Below, in pieces: positions 1-11,700 of a stretch of DNA of 64,000 bases. The stretch's first letter is position 1. Every line of letters starts with the position of its first letter. The notes below the pieces were generated by a model, which ran no database searches, was not told the origin of the DNA, and worked only from the letters and a program-made list of their open reading frames with translations. Source of the DNA: Diphasiastrum complanatum (Eukaryota; Streptophyta; Lycopodiopsida; Lycopodiales; Lycopodiaceae); assembly GCA_029204225.1 (NCBI GenBank), contig CM055111.1, forward strand, positions 19,506,642-19,570,641. The letters are read 5' to 3'. The position numbers and the translations under genes are program-made.

Positions 1-1010
1 TTCTCTATATTATAAGTTTGTAGATAATTTTGTAATTATTCTTCTCATCTATGTAGATGATATCATTCTTTGTGGAAATAATGAGAAGCTAGTTGAAGAA
101 ACTAAGCATGCACTTGGTAGTGAGTTTAAGATGCAGGACTTAGGAGTTCTTCACTATATTCTAGGCCTTGAAATAGATTCTTGGAAAGGTCATGCATTTA
201 TAAGCCAAAGTAGATATGCACTTTCCATGCTCAAGAAATTTCATATGGAAAATTGTAAAGGCATAGATACACCTATGGAGCACATTGTAAAAGTTCCTAT
301 GAAAGATGATGAAAAATCCTTTGTGGACATCACTCTTTACAGGAGTCTTATTGGCTCACTTATATGGTTAACAATGACTAGGCCTGATCTAAGATTTTGT
401 GTTCATAAGCTAAGTCAACACATGCAGGATCCAAAGTTATATCATTGGAAGCTGGCTAAAAGAGTCTTGAGGTATATATCTACTACCTTGGACTATGGAT
501 TATTCTACAAAGGTAGAAGATCTGACTTTGATTGCTTTTTCAGATTCAGATTTTGCAAGAGACAGGTTAAATAGAAAATCCACAAGTGCTTACACTATTT
601 TTCTTGGAGGGGACTTGGTTTCTTGGCTATCAAAGAAACAGACAACTATCTCCTTATCATCTTGTGAAGCTGAATACAAATCTCTTACAACCACAAGAAA
701 GGAGGTTTTATGGATCAAAAGGCTACTTTTGGAGCTAAAGTGTTATGCAGATCAAGATCTTCCAATTATCAAGAATGATAACAGTTTTGCTAAGGCTCTT
801 GCAAATAATCCAGTGTTCCATGCGAGGAGAAAACATACCGAAGTGGCTCATCATTTTGTACGAGAAAAATTCTTTGGGAGAGAGATATCATTGGAACATG
901 TTGCATCTTTAAATTATGTTGTAGATCTTCTTACCAAGTCTCTACTCAAGAATGCCTTTATCAAGATGAGGTGTAATCTTGGCCTAATTTCGAAGTCTAT
1001 GTTGATATGA
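1..1010 (+). pseudogene. Ty1/copia pol, 3' part (RT end and RNase H)
   Basis: This is the C-terminal part of a copia polyprotein cut by the window edge. The first frame, from base 2, carries the reverse transcriptase catalytic YVDD (about bases 50-61), then QDLG..HYILGLEI and the TRPDL motif. RNase H continues in another frame from about 495: SDSDFA (first catalytic Asp), SSCEAEY (catalytic Glu), HARRKHTEVAHHF and the terminal DLLTKSL. A one-base indel between about 495 and 574 separates the two frames, so the polyprotein is broken. It reverse transcribed element RNA in cytoplasmic particles when intact. The stop at 1008-1010 is 17 bases before the 3' LTR. It is related to, but clearly diverged from, the minus-strand family-1 copies in this window. 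Confidence 0.9.
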
Positions 1011-1027
1011 ACATAAATTTTAAGGAG

Positions 1028-1440
1028 TGTGAAGATTATTAAAATATTATCTTCCTATCTCGAGTTTGGGGCCATGTCCATGGTTATTTCCATTATAATT
1101 CATGATGTACATAAAAGGTATGTGAATTGAGCACATAACCTTCTAGAATAGGTCGAGTTTGGGTTAGGTAGATTCAATTTTGATGACTTGCAACTGTTTA
1201 GATAGCATGCAATATCTTTCTGTATGCATGCAAGCCACATGCAATCAGTGCATGCAACATGCAAAGTAGTTTCTGTGATCTACACATGTCTAGGCAGTTT
1301 TATGAGTTTACATGCAGTACATGCAATATCCATGCATGCAGTTATACATGTGGATCTCTGGTAGGTGAATTAGTTCAGTTAAGTGGACTTTCCATGCAAC
1401 TCCACTATAGGAATTCGAGTCTCTCTACTATATTCTGTTT
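1028..1440 (+). mobile_element. 3' LTR of the copia element at the window start
   Basis: A purine tract (TTTTAAGGAG) ends just before TGTGAAGATTATT at 1028, the usual polypurine tract to LTR junction, 17 bases after the pol stop. The matching 5' LTR is outside the window, so the right end is only an estimate. No gene is seen in the LTR. Confidence 0.6.
1205..1398. promoter_or_regulatory. Cluster of CATGCA (RY-type) motifs in the LTR
   Basis: CATGCA occurs at about 1206, 1227, 1238, 1251, 1258, 1311, 1320, 1331, 1335 and 1393, several as the palindrome TGCATGCA. CATGCA is the core of the plant RY element bound by B3-domain factors (ABI3/FUS3/LEC2 family). Its density in an LTR suggests a transcriptional control region, but function is inferred. 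Confidence 0.45.
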
Positions 1441-1572
1441 ATAATCGTATAAGGTCCTACTTTTGAAAAGAAAACAATTTTTTGTTGTTTATTAAAATGT
1501 TCAAGATAAATCTGGTCCTGTAAAAAGTTAATAATGTCCATATAAATTGATGTTTCCATTTGGATAAGCATT

Positions 1573-4515
1573 ATTTACTCATCCATAAATTCATCCGAAA
1601 TGGGTTCAAACTGATTTTTCATTTGGAGACAGGATATATAATCAGCATTTTGATGATCCTTGCCTCTTCTTAATTCTACTTCATAATTAAACTCATCTAA
1701 TAACAATACCCATCTAGCTACCCTACCCGAAAGATCAGGTTTATTCACTAAATGTTTCAATGTGTAATGATCTACATGAAAAACACAAAGGTATCATAAT
1801 GTCTAAATTTCTTTACTGAATAAATCATTCCCAGTGCTTCACGTTGTGTAGCAGAATAGTTCTTTTCTGATGCAGTGAGTTGTCTACCCTTATAATAAAT
1901 TGGGTAATCTATATTTTGGTCATCTTTCTAACTAAGCACTACACCTATTGCAAATGATGATGTATCTACATACACATGGAACTTTTTAACCCAATTTGGA
2001 GGTCTAACTCTAGTGGCTTCCGCTAATGAATGTTTCAATTTATCAAAAGCTTGCTGATGGTCCTATGACCAATGGTACTCAACAGACCTTTTTAATAAAC
2101 TTGTTAAAGGAGTTACTACTATGGCACAATCCTTAATTATCCTACGATAATATCCTACGTGTCCTACAAAACCTCTAAGCTCTCGTAGATTAGTTGGTTC
2201 TAACAATTCTAAAATCATTTTTACTTTTTTGATGTCAGCTTATATACCGTCCTTCGAAGTTTTATGTCCTAACAAGATGCCTTCCTTCATCCCGAAATAA
2301 CACTTGGCTGGATGCAATTTAAGAGATGTCTCTTGACATCTTCTCAATGTCTTTTCTAATGTGTCTAAGTGTTCTTTAGTTGATGAATAGACACAGAAGT
2401 CGTCCATGAAAATTTCTAAATACTTCCTTAAATAATTTTGAAAAATATTCGTCATCATACGTTGGAATGTGGCAAGTGCATTACAAAGACCAAAGGGCAT
2501 TTCCGTATACGCATACGTCCCCCAATCAGTGGTCTTGGATCTATCTTCCTCTTTGATAAAAACTTGATTATAGTTTGAGAATTTGTCTAAAAAGCTCTAA
2601 CGTTCATGACCAACTACCTGGTCAAGAATAGTATCTGTATAAGGCAGAGGATGATAATCCTTTGTTGTAGTAGCATTTAGTTTTCTAAAATCTTGGCAAA
2701 CTCTAATCTTGCCCGTCTTCTTCTTAGGTACTATAACTATTGGTGACACCCACTCACTGCTTAGAACAAGATATATAATACCCGCTCGAAGATATCTATC
2801 TAATTTGTCTTTAACTAACAAGGAATACTTGGGATTTAATCTATATTAGAGTTGCCTAACAGGTACTCCCTGAATAAGATCTATCCTATGAACTCCCATT
2901 TAACTAGTATTCCTGTTAAATCGTCCATCGACCAAGCAAATATGTTTTGATATTTCTGAAGAAGTAATATATACTCTTCACGTTCCTGGTCCGATTGGTG
3001 TCTATAAAAATTCAAAATTTTATCTTTATTAATTTCTATTTCTACATAATCTTTTTTATCTACCATCTCTTCGGTCAATCTTGCTCTAGTTTCACCCAGA
3101 ACTTCCCTTGACTTGGATGTTGTTGGTATTTCCTCATCCTCATCAATCTCATAACATTCTATGAAATTGATCCAAGATTCAGCAGGTCTGGCTAACTCCT
3201 CTCCCCATCTCCAAATGTGACCCCCTATTGGACTGGCTGTGAGAATGCCTGAAAAAAATATTTGTTTGGTAGACCAATTTATAATAGCATCTGCTTGATA
3301 TAGCCACGGTCTTCCAAATAATATTCAATACGATGGTGTATCTACTAGGTTTATAACAAAGAAATTCATAACAAACATCTATGTCTCTATAACTACACTA
3401 ATACCTTTTAGCTCACGTACTGGTATGCATTTGGATGTGTTTGCTAAATGGATTTCATGGTAAATAATAGTCTCTATATCTTTTTCTAGTCCTAATTCCT
3501 TAGCCATTGTTTCTGTTATTAAGTTGATGCTGGATCCTGAGTCTATTAGTATTCTATCTACAATATGGTCTCCTATAATAGCACTAATCTCTAGAACTCT
3601 ACAATCTCCTCTATCTACATATTCTACTTTATTAATATATGCAGGTATACTTAATGTGACAAACCTCTCTCCTTCCTCAGTCCTTATGGACTGAATCCCT
3701 TCATCCTCCGAGGTATAGCTCGAGGATGATGTAGGTGTCTCACCTTCGTACTTATCTTTTTCCCAGGATATCATAATTTTTTTGTGACATTTCCTCGTCG
3801 GTGTCTCCATCTGATCTCTGAAGGTAATCTCCTTCTTCTTCCAGTGGGTTATGACATCAGCATGGTAGAGCCATGGTCATCCTAATAATACTTATACGAA
3901 GATTCTCTTGCAGTTTTTAATATAATAAAATCCATTAGGAACTTATGGTCTCCAATGTAGACTATAACTATTGACAATTCTCCTATCGGTGCTCGTCTAG
4001 TTGCATCAGCTAACCTTAAATGTTTTAATGTGGGTGTTATTCTATGGTGAATGCCTAACTCGTATGTTGTTTCTTTAGTCATTATGTTTAAGCTAAATCC
4101 GGAATCTATGGGCACACTATCTAAAATGCAGCCATTGATCACAACTTGAATCTCGGGTTGACCCTTATGACCGTAGTTAACTAATCCTACGTTGACTAAT
4201 GGTAATTCGCTTCTCTTTTCTTTTTCCTTTGCAAAAATTGCTTAATTTCTTTCTTATAATACTGATTATTGTCTAATAACTGTTTAAAAGTTATATTGGG
4301 CATTCTGGAGACAAGGTCTTCTACTATATCATATGAACGGGTTCTAAGTGGCGACAGATCTCTAGGTATCTCGCTACTTATAATTGGATTTGAAGATGTT
4401 ACTTTTTTAACTTTTCTGGTTTCTGTGAACACTGTTTTAGTAATTTTGAGAATCTTTCTTGATTTTGGAACAAATTCAACATCTTCTTTCTTGTTTGGTT
4501 TGATTGTCTTTTTTT
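1573..4515 (-). pseudogene. Ty3/gypsy pol remnant (protease, RT, RNase H)
   Basis: Decayed pol read leftwards. In order: a gag/pol linker with the SRMPNITFKQLL motif (about 4290), two aspartic-protease blocks (4142-3850 and 3810-3290), RT with VSPIVIVPKKKTGKIRVCQD (about 2740-2690), MPFGLCNALATFQ (2500) and the catalytic FMDDF (about 2405), then RNase H with FHVYVDTSSFAIGVVL (about 1990-1950), ASEKNYSATQREAL (about 1870) and ending in NADYISCLQ (about 1630). FMDDF and the general sequence resemble the Athila/Tat side of plant gypsy elements. Stops and frameshifts break every domain, several of them looking like CG to TG or CA changes. Integrase and the 3' LTR are missing beyond about 1570, where the copia LTR region of the left element lies. 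A lone LTR and primer site at 7766-8039 could be its 5' end. Confidence 0.85.
3291..4142 (-). other. Tandemly duplicated retropepsin block in gypsy pol
   Basis: Two protease units follow each other in the same orientation. Unit 1 has IDSGFSLNIMTKETTYELG (about 4110-4050) and ends in LLG-stop-PWLYHADVITHW (about 3880-3840). Unit 2 has LIDSGSSINLITETMAKELG (about 3550-3490) and ends in ILFGRPWLYQADAIINW (about 3320-3270). Both the D-S/T-G active-site turn and the LGRPWL tail are repeated about 570 bases apart, with diverged sequence, so the duplication is old rather than an assembly artefact. Unit 1 has a tga codon in place of the Arg codon of GRPWL. Confidence 0.75.
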
Positions 4516-4551
4516 CTCTTTATTTTATTCAATTCAAATACGAAACAATGA

Positions 4552-7507
4552 TCACATTACAATGTCATCGTCATTGTTCTCTGCCATTTTAAGGTTTTCT
4601 TTTGCTTTTAAGCACACACTTTTTGGTATTTTGATAGCTACATTTCTACATCCTAAGACTTCTTTCGTTGTCCAACTCCAAACAATTGTGTTCAAATTCT
4701 CTCATCGCTCAGGATCTCTTTTGTTGCAGCGCCAGTACTTATTCCAACAATCAATACATACCTTAGCATCGGATGCACCTTTTCTTTGTGAGATAGGAGC
4801 CCAATATTGTACCTTCACTTTCATGTAGTTTGTGGATGTCCTATTTGTATCAATATCACTCATGGTAGTTCACAGCCATATTGGATATATTGTGTCACTT
4901 GGCCTCACAAGAATAAAGTCATTCTTCTTTACGTCAATCTCAGGGTTGAATGCTTCCCTTGGTTTATTGAGAGCTGGACCACAATAATGCCCATCACGCG
5001 CTTTCAATCCCATCATATCTCAATCATCATCGTGAACATGATTTTCTTTTTCCATGAAAATTGAACTTCTAGGCCAAAACTCCTTACAAACAATAGGCTC
5101 TTGCATGGTCGGTGTTTTTATAAAATTAATCATGTTCTCCCAATACTCAATGACTGGTTGAATCCACTTTGTATATGATTCTTGACCTCGTGCACCCCTG
5201 TTTTTCAAAAAGAGACATAACTTTTTAGACCTTCTAAGATTTGCTTATTATTTTTGATGTATTCAAAGACCGGAACAATTTTTGGTTGTCCTTGAGAAAG
5301 CTTTGGCTTATTTTGAGAATCACGCTCCCAAAGCTCAATACCTTCTTGTGGTAGCCATTCAATTGCCTTAGGGTGCATTTTGTATTGCATCAATGGTACA
5401 CCATCTTGCATGTAAAAATGAAATTGCAATGGTTTGGGGTGTCCAACCAATCTTTTGTTCTTATCACACAAACCACCGTCTACATAATCTTTAAAGTTTG
5501 GAACCTCTTTAACTAGGAATGGAGCGGGATTTGCACTTGTACACTCATCGAAGCATCGCATTAGATGAGGAAATGTGAATACACATTTTCTTCTAAGATT
5601 TTATGAGAAGCGACTAAACAATGCATCAATATCCTCATGTGTATGCCCCACCATGAGAAACCCTAATTGAACCATCTCAAAGACTCCTCTAGCGACAAGC
5701 AAGGAAAGATATGCAAACATATATCTATTCTTATTTTTAGATCCACAATTGTCTAATTGTATAAGCAACATAGAAGGCAAGCATTTGAAACTTGCAGATC
5801 CCGTTGAATTATCTTGTGCACATTGAACATATTCACTTTGCAACTGAGTAGGCATTGTTGAGCCCATGACTTGGTTGCATCCAACATTCTCACCTGGCAG
5901 ATGACCAAACGTTGTTGAAGCCACATTTTTGCTATGCTCAATGGCTTCACATTGCACTTGTGTATACTTATTATCTTTGTTTTTTACCTCCATATGGTAA
6001 TCCAATGCCACTCTTGAAGTTAAAGTTGTAAACTGATTTCTTGATGACGATGTTTTCTCTGCAAGCAACAAGTCTCCATAAACATGCTTTTCCTTTCTCT
6101 CCAAATTTCGTAACACATTGCTAGAGAGCCCATTGTAAAATTGGGATCCCCTGGCCAAAGACCCATTGAAAAGTGTCCATATCCATTTTGACCATGTCCA
6201 TGTGTTATCATTTTTGTCAATGATATCAGTAATTGCATCGCATGGCCCAATGATTTTGGTATAGGCTGCAATCATGGTATGGATGTCTTTTGTTGATCCA
6301 TCTTATCATGAATAATCCACAAATACTTATTTGGATGTAGTTCCGAGTACAATCTCTAACCATAATAAACATTCCTACAACTCATTTGTTGAAGCATGTG
6401 CATTCTTCTTTTCATGAGATATTTTGCACGCTCCACTCAATTTCTAGTACATTCTAGCTGCAATTTAATTGATGTGCAAATATCACACTTTGAAAATGTG
6501 CTTGTCTTTGAAAGACTAACAGTTTTGAATGTTGTATGCCATAGTCTATGAAATGTAGACTTTGACATTCTCTTATATCCCAATTCATTCAAAGTAATAT
6601 TAACCTCATGCAAAATATTGATTTGCTTATACATTGTCGGGAGAACAAGTTGTGGTTCTCGTGCTCCATCAAAAAATGATGTGCGGCTTTTATGTGGCAT
6701 CCTTACTGCATTGTTGTCAATAAAATCTTGTATGATTGCCTTTCCCATATCGACGTGATCCCATGCTTTTCTGATGATGCCTTTATTTTCATGCATTGCT
6801 TTTGTTGTCCCTTCCATGTATTGTTGCTTGTATCTATAAAAAGTAGTATTTGGAATGCCATGTATAGTGTACCAAGCAATGCAACAAATTTCTTTTCCAT
6901 CAAAAGTTAACTTCAGCTGCTTTCCTTTTTTTTCATCATGCCAAGCCATAGTCAAGTTATCATAGGCACGTGTCACGCGTTGACTATGACTTTGTCCCCA
7001 ATGTTCTACTCTGAGTTGCATAGTCTTCTCTCGATCTGCCATTTGACAACATTTTTTCTCACAAAAATCAATGGTAGCCACATGTTTGGAACAGCCTCTT
7101 GTGCACATTTATTGGAGTGGCGAACATGAAATTTGTATTGAGGCTTCCTTATTATCATTTTATACTTCCTTTTACTAGCCACACGTTGATTTAGGATATC
7201 CTCCATATGGTGTCCACCATCATCACCATTGTTGTTTTCCTCTTGAGCTTCACATTGAATGCAATCATTGTCATCAACATGAGCATTTTCTTTCAATGAT
7301 TTTCAATGGAGTGCCATCTTCAAAAGTGAGTTGTTTTGTTGGACAACTAATCAAATTCACATTTGCAAGATTTGAGTTGCCAATGCTAGATGAAAAATTC
7401 GTATGCCCAATAATAAATTCTATAACCACCCCTAAGTTCCCATCCCCAAGCTCCTTGAAGATGATAGGCTCATAGGGATAAACTAACAAAACCAAACGCA
7501 TACCCAA
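4552..7507 (-). pseudogene. DUF7869-like gene, decayed
   Basis: Resembles a large eukaryotic family of about 700-900 residues that recent Pfam/InterPro releases call DUF7869 (name from memory), often repeat-associated and with a transposase-like core. Visible in order: FEDGTPLK (about 7300); SNKCAQE and SKHVATIDF (7110-7060); KLTFDGKEICCIAWYTIHGI (about 6900); a cysteine pair FSKCDIC (about 6490); IHDKMDQQKTSIP (6313-6275); then LIQLDNCGSKNKNRY (about 5765-5720) and FLMVGHTHEDIDALFSRFS (about 5660-5604), whose D-N and H-x-x-E-D-I-D residues are the family core; YCGPALNKPREAFNP (about 4970) near the end; stop at 4552. At least four frameshifts and several stops break it. No intron is apparent. 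AATAAA-like signals (4519-4529) and an A-rich tract follow on the coding strand, then gypsy pol starts. No terminal inverted repeats were found. Confidence 0.7.
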
Positions 7508-7765
7508 TTTATCATGTTGTGCTGATCATATTATAGCTCTCTTCCCGATTAAATCTTCTCTTATGCTACCATGGTCTACTTGTGGCATATTCTCATGCAA
7601 ATTTTGAACACCTTGATAAGGTTCTTCAACAAGCCTCTTCACCATTGTTTTTTTCCATATAACAATCATTGTTTTTTGAAGTCTGTTTTTTTGTTGATGG
7701 TTGATTGTCTGAATGCTTGGCCTCCTAGATCTGGTAGCTTCTCGGCTATGACAGAATATGACAGG
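7508..7765 (-). other. Leader between primer-binding site and DUF7869-like gene
   Basis: About 260 bases with no recognisable domain. It follows the primer-binding site in the element sense, where gag would be expected, and holds only short broken frames. Confidence 0.4.
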
Positions 7766-7780
7766 GTGGCTCTGATACCA
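7766..7780 (-). other. Primer-binding site (initiator Met tRNA)
   Basis: On the minus strand this reads TGGTATCAGAGCCAC, complementary to the 3' end of plant initiator Met tRNA. It begins two bases after the LTR end at 7782. Confidence 0.8.
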
Positions 7781-7781
7781 C

Positions 7782-8039
7782 TGTTGGGAGTCGAGCGGTG
7801 CTCCGATACGAATGATGAGAATCATGAGAAGAAAATTCACGAAACATTTGTGACTCTCTTTCGAGATTCGGATGGAGTTCATACGCGTTTGCTGGGCACT
7901 ACTAGCGGAAACACTCCTACAATCCTCTAGAGAGTAGTCAGTTACTACTGATCTATGTTCATAAAATTAATAGAGCATTCGACTTTATTTTTCAACCAAG
8001 ATGCGAAATTCAAAGGGAACAAGAAATCTCCGACATACA
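7782..8039 (-). mobile_element. Lone short 5' LTR (about 258 bp)
   Basis: On the minus strand it starts TGTATGTCGG and ends CTCCCAACA immediately before the primer-binding site, giving TG...CA ends. No partner LTR is present in the window. Its element would read leftwards through the DUF7869-like gene and the gypsy pol. The family-1 copia array starts three bases beyond it, so that array inserted at or next to its outer end. Confidence 0.6.
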
Positions 8040-8041
8040 AA

Positions 8042-8778
8042 TGTTGAATTTCACACGTGTGGACTGTCCACTAAATGTACTTGTGATCTCCTAAGGTGTG
8101 TAGATGCACCAAGATCAAGACTAGATTGAGATTCAAGATCAATCTTGAATCCTATGGCAAAAACACACTACTACATGCATTCAATCACTTCCAACTCTCA
8201 CTCACACGTGTGGGAAGTATTCAACACATAATCTAAGTGAAAACAAGCTGCTCCCCTCGGGTAGAGAGAGAAAATGCATCATGAGCTCTCCGGTAGAGAG
8301 AGAAAGCTAGAAATCCAATAACTCACAAAATCCATGAAATCACCAAATCAATTAGCTTCAAAATGAGGAGTACAATGATACTAGTAGGTCCACGAGCTGC
8401 CACTATGCTTAACTATGATTGGACCATATTTTGTCACCTCTTGATCCTATTGGATCATTGATCCCTGCACCTCTTAATTCTACTGGACTATATTCAAGCA
8501 CACCTCAATTCCCTATTGGACCTCACAAGGTTCCACCTCTAAATCCTATTGGACCTCTTGGAATTCATCAAACAAAAACTTTACACTTGTCTACACTCTA
8601 ATTGGCAAGTGTTTAGCCTCTTACTCTATTTTGGCTCAATAGTGGCATTACAAGTGGAAATGCATAATTTGCCATCTATGCCAAATTTATTCCTATCAAC
8701 ATCCTACACCTAGATGCTTGATGTAAAAAACATAAGACCCCTATATCTAACATAGATAATCTTTTTCAATTCTTCACA
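8042..8778 (-). repeat. Family-1 3' LTR
   Basis: Minus strand starts TGTGAAGAATTG after the polypurine tract TTTTTTAGGAGGAG and ends CACACGTGTGAAATTCAACA. It holds two CACACGTGTG palindromes (8052-8061, 8203-8212), a duplicated GGTAGAGAGAGAAA block (about 8261 and 8291) and a row of CCAAT boxes (about 8430-8560). Confidence 0.9.
8425..8565 (-). promoter_or_regulatory. CCAAT-box row in family-1 LTR
   Basis: In the element sense, TCCAATAGG recurs about every 30-60 bases (around 8555, 8520 and 8455), together with TCCAATCATAG near 8430 and a degenerate TCCAGTAG near 8490. CCAAT boxes are bound by NF-Y. The same row is present in the LTRs at 12200, 51530 and 62079. The repeated unit also produces an open frame of about 60 codons on the opposite strand. 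Confidence 0.45.
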
Positions 8779-8796
8779 CTCCTCCTAAAAAATTAT

Positions 8797-11700
8797 CTAT
8801 GAAGATTTGAGCATTGATCTTGATATAACTCCAAGATTAGATCTATGCTTGATGAAAGCACTTTTGCTCAAAGGCTTGGTGAGTAGATCGGCAATACAAG
8901 AGGACGAGTTGACATGCTCCAAATAGATTTCTCCTCCAATAAGCTTTTCTCTCACAAAATGGTGTGCCACTTCTATGTGCTTGCTTCTTGCATGAAATAT
9001 GGGATTATTGGCAAGAGCTTGGGCCGAGATATTATCACACTTGATCATTGGTAGATCATCTTCCTTGATGCACTTTAGTTCCATTAATGACCTCTTGATC
9101 CAAAGCACTTCTTTGGTAGTTGTAGTGAGTGCTTTTTACTCGGCCTCACATGAAGAGAGAGATATAGTATCTTGCTTTTTGGAAATCCAAGATATTAGAT
9201 TGCCTCCAAGAAAGATAGTGTATGCACTAATAGACTTTCGATCCATCTTGTCACTTGCAAAGTCTGAATCCGAGTAGCCAATAATGGATAGATCTTCACT
9301 TTTATAGAGTAGACCATAATCACAAGATGAAGATACATATCTTAGAATCCTCTTGGCCATCTTCCAATGATGGATCTTAGGATCTTGCATAAATTGACTC
9401 AATTTGTGCACACAAAAACTAAGATCGGGCCTAGTAATGGTAAGCCAAATCAAGGAGCCTACAAGACTCCTAAAAAGCGTGATGTCCTCAAAGGATCTTT
9501 CATCACCTTTATTAGGATCTTTTACAATTTGCTCCATTGGAATATCTATGCTCTTAGAATTTTCCATATGGAATTTTTTCAACATAGAGTGAGCATATCT
9601 AGATTGGCATATAAAGACATGATTTTCATAAAAATCAATGTCTAGGCCTAGGATGTAATGTATCTCTGAGCCTAGATCTTGCATTCTAAACTCACATCCA
9701 AGTGCTATCTTGGTTTCATCAACTAGCTTGATACAACTTCCACAAAGAATAATGTCATCAACATAAATTAGAAGAATGACAATATTGCTATCAACAAACT
9801 TTAGATACATGGAAGGATCATAGTCACTAAGAGTAAATCCTAGTGAGATAAGAAAAGAGTTAAGTCTTGAATACCATGATCTTGGTGCTTGCTTGAGTCC
9901 ATAAAGACTTTTGAAGAGCAAGCACACTTTGGACTCATCCTTGATGAATCCTTGAGGTTGTTCCATATAGATCTCCTCCTCAAGATAACCATTTAGAAAA
10001 GCATTGGATACATCTAAATGGAACACCTTCCACTTGAAAAAACAAGGAAGAGAAATAAGAATTCTTATTGTCACCATCTTTGCAGCAGGTGCAAAGGTCT
10101 CCTCATAATCAAGACCATGGATTTGAGCAAATCCTTTAGCACATAGTATTGCTTTATGCTTGTTGATGGTGCCATCATGATTGAACTTGATCCGAAATAC
10201 CCACTTGCAACCAATCACATGCTTGTTGGATGGAGTATCCACAAGCTCCCAAGTATTGTTGGTGATCAATGCATCATACTCTTGCTTCATGGCATCATAC
10301 CACTCCTTGGTATTGAGTGCCTCTTGTACATTCTTTGGCTCTTCATGAGAGACATGAAAAACATAATCAGTGGAATCAAGATCCACTTGTTTGCCTTTGT
10401 CAACATATGAGAGCCTCTTAGGCTCGGATCTATCTCTCATGGATCTTCTTGGTGAAAAAATCCGAGGAGAGTCTTCTTCAAATCTCGACCCCATCACATC
10501 ATGATTGTCTTCAAAATCAATAATTGATGATGCATCCATAGATTTCTTGATCTCGGCCTCTTCAAATGATGAGTGTTGATCTTCATGAAAGACAACATCT
10601 CTACTTTCAATAACTTGAGAAGTAGAGAGTATAAAGACTCTATAGGCCTTCTTTCTTGGTGGATGAGTATCCAACCATGATCCCTTTGCATGCAATAGGA
10701 TCTTCCTTCTTCCTTGTTTCCAAGGGAATATGGACAAAGCATAAGCATCCAAAAACTCTAAGGTGATCAACCTTAGGCTTCTTCAAAAATAAGATTTCAT
10801 ATGGTGACTTTCCTCCAAGAGCTACATGTGGGAGCCTATTGCAAAGATAATTTGCACAATTAATGGCTTCTCCCCAAAAATCTTTGGGCAAAGATGCCTC
10901 GATTCTCATAGATTTTGCACATTCACATAGAGATCTATTCTTTCTCTCGGCCACTCCATTTTGAGATGGAGAGTAGGCACAAGAAAACTCTCTTTTAATG
11001 CCTTCAAGCTCACAAAAATCTTGAAATTTATTGGAGATATATTCACCACCTCCATCACTTCTAAGAGCTTTAATCTTGAACGAGAATTGCTTCTCTACAT
11101 AACCTTTGAAAATAAGGAAATGATCAAACACCATAAATTTTGAAGCAAGAAGATATATCCAAGTGAATCTTGTGTAATAATCAATGAAAGTAACAAAACA
11201 AGTGGCTCCTCCCTTGCTTGTAGTTGATGAGAAATGCACATCCGAGTGGATTAACTCCAAAGGATGCTTGCTTTTGATAGAAGATCTTGTAAATGGCTTT
11301 TTGTGAGATTTAGCGATAGCACAAGCCTCACAAGGCTTGATCTTCTTGGAGAATGACTTTGGCAAGCCAATAGCTTTGGATTCTTTGATCATAGAGAGCA
11401 CGGATTTGTAGTTGGGATGTCCCAACCTCCTATGCCATAATTCATCCATAGAGAGCTTGTTCACAAGAGCAACATTACAAGCATTCACATACTCATTTGG
11501 ATCTAGTTTATAGATGCCACCAAGTCTAGATCCTAATGCAAGTATCTCATCATTCTTCTTGATAGTGCAAGTATCAACATTGAATTTTACATCAAGGCCA
11601 TTATCAAGCAATTGGCCAACACTAATAACATTCTTGGTAAGCTTAGGTACATAAAGAACTCTAGAGAGAGAAGGAACTTTAGAGGATGCAAGCTTCAAGG

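Noticed and set aside
4269..4592. 107-codon plus-strand frame with hydrophobic residues
   Set aside because: Antisense of the gypsy gag/pol linker, which has recognisable motifs on the other strand.
4500..7960. Terminal inverted repeats that would make the DUF7869-like gene a DNA transposon
   Set aside because: I looked at both ends and saw no convincing inverted repeats or matching target duplication.
8999..9277. 92-codon plus-strand frame, repeated at 13157 and 63024
   Set aside because: Antisense of the conserved copia RNase H region; recurs because the element recurs.
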